Shown here piece by piece: positions 1-6,565 of a stretch of 8,792 nt of DNA (position 1 is its first letter; each line of letters starts with the position of its first letter). The position numbers were made by a program, and so were the translations under genes. The notes beneath the pieces are model-generated. The model was given only the letters and a program-made list of their open reading frames with translations, was not told the DNA's origin and ran no database searches. The DNA comes from an uncultured Acidaminococcus sp. (GTDB lineage Bacteria; Bacillota_C; Negativicutes; Acidaminococcales; Acidaminococcaceae): positions 1-8,792 of the forward strand of contig OMUE01000015.1 in assembly GCA_900314165.1 (NCBI GenBank), given 5' to 3'.

Positions 1-738
1 GACTTTGACCAGGACAGGGAAGCGCTAATTGAAGAGATTGGACAACGCATGGCCGGGATCATTGATCCCGGCTGTGATATTCCCAGCTCGAAAATGGCCC
101 TGGACCTGGCCCATAAATATCCGTTTATCTACGCCGCCGTTGGCCTGCACCCGGAGGAAATCAGTCACTGCAGTCCGGACGACCTGAAACAGGTGGAACA
201 ATGGTGCTCCGACCCAAAGGTGGCAGCCATCGGGGAAATCGGCCTGGACTATTACAATGACGAAAATTCTCCCCATGACCTGCAGAAATGGTACCTGATT
301 GAGCAGCTGCACCTGGCAAAACGCACGGGCCTGCCCGTCATCATCCACGACCGGGACTCCCACGAGGATCTGACGGACGTGATCCTGTCCGAAGGGCAGG
401 GCGTCAGAGGCGTGCTGCACTGCTTTTCCGGGGACTGGACCATGGCTCAGAAGTTCCTGGACCTGGGCTGGTACTTCGGCTTCGGCGGTACCAGCACGTT
501 CAAAAACGACAGGGGCGTCCGCAACATCCTGGCGAAAATGCCGGAAGACCGGATCCTGTTCGAGACGGATTCTCCCTATATGGCACCGGTACCCTACCGG
601 GGTAAGCGAAATAATCCCTTATATACTTTCATCGTAGCGGAAAAAGCCGCGGCACTACGGGGAACGACTCCGGAAAATATCATAAAAAGTTCATACTTTA
701 ATGCGAAAAAACTGTTTTTCAAGGTAAATTTCGGGTAA
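1..738 (+). CDS. tatD: TatD family metal-dependent deoxyribonuclease, 5' end outside window
   Basis: The frame is open from base 1, so the gene starts upstream; by family length roughly 13-16 N-terminal residues, including the HxH metal motif, are missing. The 245 visible residues show the remaining signatures of a TIM-barrel TatD hydrolase: VGLHPEE, GEIGLDYY with the metal-binding Glu (visible residue 79), PVIIHDRDSHED with His116, LHCFSGD with His140 and FETDSPYMAP with catalytic Asp190. Family members are cytoplasmic Mg-dependent 3'-5' exonucleases acting on single-stranded DNA or RNA and linked to DNA repair. An internal ATG at 49 is not the true start, because the preceding in-frame residues (FDQDREALIEEIGQR) match the expected N-terminal helix of the family. 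It is the first gene of a Bacillota-type tatD/yabE/rnmV/rsmA order. A 145-bp gap with its own promoter follows, so the next gene need not depend on it. Family certain; exact substrate unknown. Confidence 0.95.
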   Translation, partial: DFDQDREALIEEIGQRMAGIIDPGCDIPSSKMALDLAHKYPFIYAAVGLHPEEISHCSPDDLKQVEQWCSDPKVAAIGEIGLDYYNDENSPHDLQKWYLIEQLHLAKRTGLPVIIHDRDSHEDLTDVILSEGQGVRGVLHCFSGDWTMAQKFLDLGWYFGFGGTSTFKNDRGVRNILAKMPEDRILFETDSPYMAPVPYRGKRNNPLYTFIVAEKAAALRGTTPENIIKSSYFNAKKLFFKVNFG

Positions 739-829
739 AATTCCGGTAAAAGTACTGTTTAGTACACAAAATCGTCACAAGATTTTACATAATAAATGTA
801 CAAAATTACTAGCTGGTACTAATTTAATT
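739..829. other. AT-rich intergenic stretch with short dyads
   Basis: This non-coding stretch is visibly richer in A and T than the flanking genes. It holds three small inverted repeats: GTACT/AGTAC (752-756 and 761-765), AAAATC/GATTTT (768-773 and 781-786) and TACAT/ATGTA (786-790 and 796-800). None is followed by a T-run, so I do not call a Rho-independent terminator for the TatD gene. Related short strings (GTACACAAAAT near 763, GTACAAAATTA near 798) recur and could form an operator or a mRNA structure, but this is weak. Confidence 0.35.
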
Positions 830-858
830 TTGACAGGAAATGGCTCCTATGGTATGCT
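830..858 (+). promoter_or_regulatory. Sigma-A type promoter of the yabE-like gene
   Basis: A perfect -35 hexamer TTGACA (830-835) is followed by a 17-bp spacer and a -10 TATGCT (853-858). A TG one base upstream of the -10 (850-851) makes it an extended -10 promoter. The predicted start of transcription near 865 leaves a very short leader before the AGGAGG at 871-876. It should drive the G5/3D gene and probably rnmV and rsmA. Confidence 0.8.
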
Positions 859-883
859 TGCCTTACTTTAAGGAGGCGAAAAT

Positions 884-1870
884 TTGCGTAAAACAAATCA
901 TTTTAAACGTCCTTACAAGTGGGTTGTTGTCATGCTGCTGCTGATGGCTACGGTGAACTTCACGGGATTTGCTTCGGCACCCAAGAATGTGACCATCAAA
1001 GTGGACGGGCAGACCATTCCCCTGAGTACCAGAGCTATGACGGTTGAGGGAGCTCTGGAAGAAGCAGGTGTTGTTCTTCAAAAGGCTGACGGCTATGAGG
1101 TCGCCGGTAACGAAAAATTTGGTGAAGGCGCTACCATCGAGGTAGTCCGGGCTGTACCCATCAAGGTATGGAAAGCAGGAAGAACCACCGACTATACCAT
1201 AGGACGTAAGACGGTACGGGAAGTACTGGACGCTGTAGGCGTGGATTATGCTGGATATCAGGTATATCCGGGCTTAGATACTGAAGCACGTGGGAACATG
1301 ACCATTCATGTAATATCTCCTACAAACCAGATATCTACGGAAATACAGGATATCCCCTATGAAGTGGAAATGCGGAATAACGACGACCTGCCCCGGGGCA
1401 GACGGAACGTAGTGGAGCCAGGCCAGAACGGCCAGCTGAAGGTAACGTACCGGACTGTACAGGTGGGCAGTTCCCAGGTGAAGAAGGAAATCCATCAGGA
1501 AGTCCTGTCCGAACCGAAAGCGGAAGTGGTGGAAGTCGGTACTGGCCGCAACCTGAACATGATTGAAACGTCCCGTGGTTTTGTGCGGTATCGTTCCGCT
1601 CACAGTGTGGAAGCTTCTGCCTACACCCTGGCAGAAGGCAGCGGTACGGGCCTGACGTCTACGGGTGTGGTACCCTATCATGGTATCGTAGCTGTGGATC
1701 CGGATGTAATCCCTTATGGGACCCGGATGTACATTCCCGGGTATGGCTTTGCTGTGGCCGGTGATTGCGGCGGCGATATTAACGGCAACCGCATCGACCT
1801 GTTTATGGAAGACTACGGCGATGCCATCCGCTGGGGCCGCAGAGACGTGACCATGTATATTTTGGAATGA
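884..1870 (+). CDS. yabE: Secreted YabE-like cell-wall protein (DUF348, G5 and 3D domains)
   Basis: The start is TTG at 884, chosen because AGGAGG (871-876) lies 7 bases upstream and the product begins with a signal sequence: basic residues 2-13, then a hydrophobic core (WVVVMLLLMATVNFTGFA, about 13-30). Two ubiquitin-like DUF348 repeats follow (about 36-90 and 91-144), then a G5 domain (about 150-220). The C-terminal 3D domain (about 240-328) carries the three family aspartates, in VDPD (Asp272), AGDCGG (Asp294) and RIDLF (Asp305). The 3D fold is a double-psi barrel related to MltA and resuscitation-promoting-factor-like proteins, so a role in peptidoglycan turnover outside the membrane is expected. 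At 328 aa it is shorter than B. subtilis YabE, with two DUF348 repeats where I recall three. It lies just upstream of rnmV, as in Bacillus. Domain calls are strong; enzymatic activity is inferred. Confidence 0.9.
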   Translation: MRKTNHFKRPYKWVVVMLLLMATVNFTGFASAPKNVTIKVDGQTIPLSTRAMTVEGALEEAGVVLQKADGYEVAGNEKFGEGATIEVVRAVPIKVWKAGRTTDYTIGRKTVREVLDAVGVDYAGYQVYPGLDTEARGNMTIHVISPTNQISTEIQDIPYEVEMRNNDDLPRGRRNVVEPGQNGQLKVTYRTVQVGSSQVKKEIHQEVLSEPKAEVVEVGTGRNLNMIETSRGFVRYRSAHSVEASAYTLAEGSGTGLTSTGVVPYHGIVAVDPDVIPYGTRMYIPGYGFAVAGDCGGDINGNRIDLFMEDYGDAIRWGRRDVTMYILE

Positions 1871-1890
1871 CAAAAGAATAGGAGACTATC

Positions 1891-2442
1891 GTGCTGAAAG
1901 AAGTGCTGGTTGTTGAAGGAAAGATGGACACCGTGGCCATTAAAAAGGCTGTGGATGCGGATACCATCGAGACAGGCGGTTTTACCCTGGCTCCCTACAC
2001 ACTGGCCCGGATTGAAGCAGCGTATCGGAAACGGGGAATCATCATTATGACGGATCCCGATGGCGCCGGCGCCCGCATCCGCAAGTTCTTGACGGAGCGG
2101 TTCCCGGATGCCGGACAGGCCTTCGTGCCCAGGCTGGAAGCCTATGACCATAACGACATCGGCATAGAGCAGGCCAAGCCTGAAGCCATCCGCAAGGCTC
2201 TGTCCAAAGTCCGTTTCCAGGAAATGAAGCCCCGAAAGGAATTTTCCTCTCGGGACTTATTTTTGTCCGGACTCAGCGGGTCCGAGGAAGCTGCCAATCG
2301 TCGGGACAAAGTAGGAGCTATCCTGGGCATAGGGTACGGGAACGCGAAACGGTTCGTACAGCAGCTGAACAACTACGGCGTGACCCGGGAAGAATTCAAT
2401 GATGCTGTGGCCCAGCTGGACAAGGAACAAGGTGAGAAGTGA
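1891..2442 (+). CDS. rnmV: Ribonuclease M5 (5S rRNA maturation)
   Basis: This 183-aa protein starts at GTG 1891, with AGGAG at 1880-1884 placed 6 bases upstream. RNase M5 makes the final cuts that release mature 5S rRNA from its precursor, working in Bacillus with ribosomal protein L18 as cofactor. The N-terminal Toprim domain is clear: VVEGKMD with catalytic Glu9, and MTDPDGAG with the metal-binding DxD at Asp55 and Asp57. The family-specific stretch HNDIGIEQAKPEAI (87-100) separates it from primases and topoisomerases. The C-terminal half matches the RNA-binding region of M5 enzymes (LGIGYGNAKRFVQQLNNYGV). Its stop is one base from the rsmA start, so the two rRNA-processing genes should be translated together. 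Length and motifs are normal. Confidence 0.95.
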   Translation: MLKEVLVVEGKMDTVAIKKAVDADTIETGGFTLAPYTLARIEAAYRKRGIIIMTDPDGAGARIRKFLTERFPDAGQAFVPRLEAYDHNDIGIEQAKPEAIRKALSKVRFQEMKPRKEFSSRDLFLSGLSGSEEAANRRDKVGAILGIGYGNAKRFVQQLNNYGVTREEFNDAVAQLDKEQGEK

Positions 2443-2443
2443 C

Positions 2444-3304
2444 ATGCTGCATCCGGTAATCGCCAGCCGGGAAGTGACCCGGTATATTTTACAGACCTTT
2501 GGCCTCAGAGCCAAAAAGAAATTCGGCCAGAATTTCCTCATTAATGAACAAGTGGTGCGGGGCATTGCCCAATATGCCAAGATCGGTCCAGGAGACCTGG
2601 TGCTGGAAATCGGTCCCGGCATCGGTACTCTGACCCAGGCCTTGGCAGAAACGGGGGCTGCAGTCAAGAGCGTGGAAATCGATACGACTCTATTGCCCGT
2701 GCTGGCTAAGACCCTGGAAGGCTATGACAATGTGGAAATCGTGCCCGGGGACGCCCTGAAGATCGATTTGGGGGAAGTGACGGAGCACAAACCTTTTACG
2801 GTGGCGGCCAATCTGCCCTACTATATTACGACGCCCATTATCTTTGCCCTGCTGGAACGGCAGCTGCCTCTCCAGCGGCTGGTGGTCATGGTCCAGAAGG
2901 AAGTGGCCCAGCGCATGGCGGCAGGCCCTGGCAGCAAGGATTACGGGCCCCTGTCCCTGGCCATCCAGTATTATAGTGAGCCCCATCTGGCGATTTCTGT
3001 GCCAGCCAAAGACTTTATGCCGGTGCCCCACGTGGATTCCATGGTGGTAGTCTGCGAGAAACGGGAACAGCCTCCTGTGGACGTGGACGCCGGGACGTTT
3101 TTCAAGGTGGTCCGGGCAGCCTTCAGCCAGCGGCGAAAGATGCTCAGCAACTGCCTGAAGGCTCTGGAACTCAGCAGCGATCAGGTGGCAGCCCTCCTGG
3201 AAGCCGCCGGCATCGACGGCAAACGCCGGGGCGAAAGCCTGACCATGGAGGAGTTTGGGCGGCTGGCAAAGGCGTACGCGGAAAAAGCGAAGAGCGAAGA
3301 GTAA
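2444..3304 (+). CDS. rsmA: 16S rRNA (adenine1518-N6/adenine1519-N6)-dimethyltransferase
   Basis: RsmA/KsgA adds four methyl groups from S-adenosylmethionine to two adjacent adenines in the 3' hairpin of 16S rRNA, a late 30S assembly checkpoint; loss gives kasugamycin resistance. The 286-aa product shows KKKFGQNFL (24-32), SAM-binding VLEIGPGIGTLT (53-64), acidic VEID (77-80), catalytic motif IV NLPYY (123-127), FMPVPHVDS (191-199) and RAAFSQRRKMLSNCL (224-238). I start at ATG 2444, with GGTGAG at 2431-2436. An in-frame ATG at 2399 would add 15 residues unlike the family and overlap rnmV. The last codons (AKSEE) and the stop lie inside a 7-bp tandem repeat (3287-3314), so the tail looks like a repeat-derived addition. 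The gene is co-translated with rnmV. Confidence 0.96.
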   Translation: MLHPVIASREVTRYILQTFGLRAKKKFGQNFLINEQVVRGIAQYAKIGPGDLVLEIGPGIGTLTQALAETGAAVKSVEIDTTLLPVLAKTLEGYDNVEIVPGDALKIDLGEVTEHKPFTVAANLPYYITTPIIFALLERQLPLQRLVVMVQKEVAQRMAAGPGSKDYGPLSLAIQYYSEPHLAISVPAKDFMPVPHVDSMVVVCEKREQPPVDVDAGTFFKVVRAAFSQRRKMLSNCLKALELSSDQVAALLEAAGIDGKRRGESLTMEEFGRLAKAYAEKAKSEE

Positions 3305-3314
3305 AGAGCGAAGA
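3287..3314 (+). repeat. Four-copy 7-bp tandem repeat spanning the rsmA stop codon
   Basis: Four consecutive heptamers read GCGAAGA, GCGAAGA, GTAAAGA and GCGAAGA. The rsmA stop codon TAA (3302-3304) is created inside the third, variant unit. Because 7 is not a multiple of 3, gain or loss of one unit would change the reading frame of the RsmA tail. The array runs directly into the hairpin cluster that fills the rsmA-luxS gap. Confidence 0.85.
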
Positions 3315-3316
3315 GG

Positions 3317-3414
3317 CCGCGCAGCGCGGATTCCGGCCAGGAGTCAAAATGTGGCGAAATTCAATAATCAGAATTTCGTAGGGGCGTGCCAACCGTAGGG
3401 CAGTGCGCCCTTTT
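3317..3414. repeat. Cluster of three stem-loops between rsmA and luxS
   Basis: Three hairpins follow one another. CCGCG/CGCGG (3317-3321 and 3325-3329) has a 3-base loop. CGAAATTC/GAATTTCG (3355-3362 and 3371-3378) is a perfect 8-bp stem with an 8-base loop. GGGCG-TGCC/GGCA-CGCCC (3382-3390 and 3399-3410) has a 3-base bulge and is followed by TTTT (3411-3414). The third could be a weak Rho-independent terminator or part of a dispersed intergenic repeat. I see no convincing promoter for luxS in this gap. Confidence 0.55.
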
Positions 3415-3430
3415 GCAAAGGAGATAAAAA

Positions 3431-3907
3431 ATGGAAAAAGTCATCATAGAAAGCTTTACGTTGGACCATACGAAGGTCAAGGCTCCGTATGTGCGGAAAA
3501 TTTCGGAAGAAAAAGGGCCGAAAGGGGATATCGTGACGAACTTCGACGTGCGCCTGACCCAGCCGAACCTGCAGGCCATCCCTACGGGTGGCATGCACAC
3601 CCTGGAACATCTGCTGGCCCTGTATCTGCGGCCCCGTATCCCCGGCTACCTGGACTGCTCTCCCTTCGGCTGTCGGACGGGCTTCCATCTGCTGTGCTGG
3701 GGCAGCCACAATGCCCATGACGTAGCCGTGGCCCTGAAGGAAGCTCTGCAGCTGGTGTTGGAGACGAAATGGGAAGATGTGCCCGCCACCACCGCCAAAG
3801 AGTGCGGCAACTACCGGGATCACTCCCTGTTCTGTGCCAAAGAATGGGCCCAGCAGGTCTTGGAACAAGGCATTAGCGAAGATCCATACATTCGCAAGCT
3901 GGTGTAA
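3431..3907 (+). CDS. luxS: S-ribosylhomocysteine lyase (autoinducer-2 synthase)
   Basis: LuxS cleaves S-ribosylhomocysteine to homocysteine and 4,5-dihydroxy-2,3-pentanedione, the precursor of autoinducer-2, as part of the activated methyl cycle. The 158-aa length is normal. The metal-binding HTLEH is at 56-60 (His56, His60) with catalytic base Glu59. The catalytic Cys81 is in [13 protein letters not shown], and the third metal ligand, Cys125, is in [12 protein letters not shown] 3431 is supported by AAAGGAG (3417-3423) 7 bases upstream. It follows rsmA, which consumes S-adenosylmethionine, so a metabolic link is possible, but the gap is structured and may separate the transcripts. The nucleosidase (Pfs/MtnN) that supplies the LuxS substrate is not in this window. 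Whether AI-2 serves as a signal in this organism cannot be told from sequence. Confidence 0.97.
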   Translation: MEKVIIESFTLDHTKVKAPYVRKISEEKGPKGDIVTNFDVRLTQPNLQAIPTGGMHTLEHLLALYLRPRIPGYLDCSPFGCRTGFHLLCWGSHNAHDVAVALKEALQLVLETKWEDVPATTAKECGNYRDHSLFCAKEWAQQVLEQGISEDPYIRKLV

Positions 3908-3915
3908 TAGATCCA

Positions 3916-4173
3916 ATGTCCCATTTCAACTATTTCTGCAATAAAGAGTGCGAATACTTTCCCTGCCACAAGGGCGCAGATCCGGAGAATTTCAACTGCC
4001 TGTTCTGCTTCTGTCCCCTGTATTTCGCACCGGGGGAGTGCGGGGGAGACTACACCATCCTGCCCAATGGCATCAAGGACTGCAGCGGCTGCCTGTTTCC
4101 CCATAAACGGGAAAATTACGGGGCCATGCTGCAGAGACTGAAAAAAATGGTCAAGCCTTTTGACAAAAAATAG
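3916..4173 (+). CDS. Small cysteine-rich protein, probable metal binder
   Basis: This 85-aa protein has nine cysteines, at 8, 12, 17, 28, 31, 33, 42, 56 and 59, arranged as CxxxC, CxxCxC and CxxC. Conserved-looking stretches are NFNCLFCFCPLY (26-37) and NGIKDCSGCLFPHKRENY (51-68). The pattern fits the 'cysteine-rich small domain' family (Pfam PF04071, from memory), whose function is not established; some members occur near cobalamin genes. A zinc or iron-sulfur site is likely. There is no signal peptide or membrane segment. It begins 8 bases after the luxS stop with only a poor Shine-Dalgarno (GGTG at 3901-3904), so translation is probably coupled to luxS. Its final codons and stop form part of the downstream terminator hairpin. 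Gene reality is strong; function is open. Confidence 0.85.
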   Translation: MSHFNYFCNKECEYFPCHKGADPENFNCLFCFCPLYFAPGECGGDYTILPNGIKDCSGCLFPHKRENYGAMLQRLKKMVKPFDKK

Positions 4174-4195
4174 TCAAAGGGCTTGATTTTTTTTT
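4151..4195 (+). terminator. Strong Rho-independent terminator overlapping the Cys-rich gene
   Basis: A 14-base left arm TCAAGCCTTTTGAC (4151-4164) pairs with GTCAAAGGGCTTGA (4173-4186) with a single T-G wobble. The loop is 8 bases (AAAAAATA), followed by nine Ts (4187-4195). The left arm and loop encode the last residues of the cysteine-rich protein, and its TAG stop (4171-4173) touches the right arm. It closes the upstream transcript just before the groE promoter. Confidence 0.95.
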
Positions 4196-4210
4196 GAAAC
4201 ATGCTATTAT
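4183..4210 (+). promoter_or_regulatory. groESL promoter, overlapping the upstream terminator
   Basis: The best -10 is TATTAT (4205-4210). At a 16-bp spacing lies TTGATT (4183-4188), made from the last bases of the terminator stem and the first Ts. Transcription would begin near 4217, just before CIRCE at 4222, the usual arrangement for HrcA control. The TTGAAA at 4194-4199 is too close to this -10 to be its -35. The -10 is more secure than the -35. Confidence 0.65.
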
Positions 4211-4221
4211 AGTTACTGTAG

Positions 4222-4248
4222 TTAGCACTCCAATGAAATGAGTGCTAA
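4222..4248 (+). promoter_or_regulatory. CIRCE operator (HrcA binding site)
   Basis: TTAGCACTC (4222-4230), nine bases, then GAGTGCTAA (4240-4248): an exact match to the canonical CIRCE inverted repeat. HrcA binds it in unstressed cells and represses groESL; GroEL keeps HrcA active, so unfolded protein relieves repression. hrcA itself is not in the window. I see no second (CtsR-type) operator. Confidence 0.98.
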
Positions 4249-4302
4249 TAACAACCCAAACAATATGGAAACTGCTTATAAAACGAAAGGGGATTTGTTA
4301 AG

Positions 4303-4599
4303 ATGTTAAAACCTTTGGATGATCATGTTGTAGTGGAACCCATTGTACAAGAAGAAAAAACCAGCAGCGGTATTTATCTGCCCGATACGGCTCATAAGGA
4401 CAAACCGCAAACCGGTAAAGTCGTAGCTGTAGGCACTGGCCGTCTTATGGACAATGGTACCAGAGTAGCTTCCGAAGTCAAAGTTGGCGACGTAGTTGTA
4501 TTTGCTAAGTACTCCGGCAGTGATGTTACCCTGGATGGGAAAGACTACATCATCCTGAGAGACAGCGACCTGCTGGCTATCGTGGAAGAAGATAAGTGA
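4303..4599 (+). CDS. groES: Co-chaperonin GroES (Hsp10)
   Basis: This 98-aa protein forms the heptameric lid of the GroEL folding chamber. It begins [13 protein letters not shown], has the flexible mobile loop at about 16-34 with the GroEL-contacting GIYLP (23-27), then [10 protein letters not shown] (38-47), a roof-loop region and [13 protein letters not shown] (60-72). The end is LAIVEE plus two residues, as usual. ATG 4303 has a good Shine-Dalgarno, AAAGGGGA (4286-4293). It is the first gene of the CIRCE-controlled operon, 64 bases before groEL. Codon choice (GTA, GCT, GGT) resembles groEL, as expected for a highly expressed gene. Confidence 0.98.
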   Translation: MLKPLDDHVVVEPIVQEEKTSSGIYLPDTAHKDKPQTGKVVAVGTGRLMDNGTRVASEVKVGDVVVFAKYSGSDVTLDGKDYIILRDSDLLAIVEEDK

Positions 4600-4618
4600 A
4601 AGTTCCCTTACTACGTAG

Positions 4619-6295
<1,677 letters not shown>

Positions 6296-6319
6296 ACGGA
6301 AACCCGAAAACCCGCGCCC

Positions 6320-6337
6320 GGCCTACGTTTATAGGCC
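6320..6337. repeat. Perfect 6-bp dyad with 6-bp spacer, possible recombination core
   Basis: GGCCTA (6320-6325) and TAGGCC (6332-6337) are perfect inverted repeats around the spacer CGTTTA, 25 bases after the groEL stop. No T-run follows, so it is a poor terminator. Short arms around a 6-8 bp spacer are the usual shape of a tyrosine-recombinase crossover site, and one is expected near here. The second copy needed to prove this is outside the window. Confidence 0.3.
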
Positions 6338-6347
6338 AGAAAGCCCG

Positions 6348-6380
6348 TGAAATTGGGCTGAAATTGGGCTGGGATTGGGC
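6348..6380 (+). repeat. Three tandem 11-bp repeats (TGAAATTGGGC)
   Basis: Three contiguous 11-mers: TGAAATTGGGC (6348-6358), TGAAATTGGGC (6359-6369) and TGGGATTGGGC (6370-6380). They lie between groEL and the hairpin terminator, outside any gene. One helical turn per unit puts every copy on the same DNA face, which suits a cooperative protein-binding site. Confidence 0.85.
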
Positions 6381-6396
6381 GAAAAAAATTCCATAA

Positions 6397-6435
6397 AAAT
6401 ACCCCGTGTATATTATGCACGGGGTATTTATTTTT
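6397..6435. terminator. Strong, probably bidirectional, Rho-independent terminator
   Basis: A perfect 12-bp stem AAATACCCCGTG (6397-6408) and CACGGGGTATTT (6418-6429) encloses a 9-base loop. A T-rich tail (TTTATTTTT, 6427-6435) follows on the + strand. On the - strand the same stem ends in TTTTT. It can end groESL transcripts from the left and integrase transcripts from the right. Confidence 0.9.
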
Positions 6436-6441
6436 ATGCAA

Positions 6442-6559
6442 TGTAGGAAATTTTAGGAAACCGTGGGAAAAATAGGAAAAAATTTGGTGAAAGTCTGGTG
6501 AATGTCTGGTGAAAATCTGGGAACGGAAAAATACCGGCAAAACGATGGCAAAACGTGGG
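6442..6559 (+). repeat. Helically phased GG/A-rich repeat array beside int
   Basis: The stretch is built almost wholly of short units starting with GG and running into As, one per helical turn. TAGGAAA or TGGGAAA occur at 6444, 6454, 6464 and 6473. Four 11-mers follow: TTTGGTGAAAG (6483), TCTGGTGAATG (6494), TCTGGTGAAAA (6505) and the degenerate TCTGGGAACGG (6516). Then GGCAAAACG occurs at 6536 and again at 6547. Spacing is 9-11 bp, except one shift of about half a turn near 6520-6525. Contiguous 10-11 bp direct repeats next to an integrase gene resemble arm-type Int sites (compare lambda P'1-P'3), and phased A-runs also bend DNA. The repeats are seen; the function is inferred. Confidence 0.75.
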
Positions 6560-6565
6560 GATTGA

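Noticed and set aside
1274..1873. Minus-strand open frame of 199 codons opposite the yabE-like gene
   Set aside because: The composition (many His and Arg) is that of an antisense shadow, and the plus-strand frame has clear G5 and 3D domains.
2399..2443. Upstream in-frame ATG for rsmA adding 15 residues
   Set aside because: The extra residues do not resemble RsmA N-termini and overlap rnmV; ATG 2444 has a proper Shine-Dalgarno and gives the normal length.
6348..6559. Repeats considered as a CRISPR array
   Set aside because: The units are 7-11 bp, nearly contiguous and degenerate, without unique spacers or cas genes.
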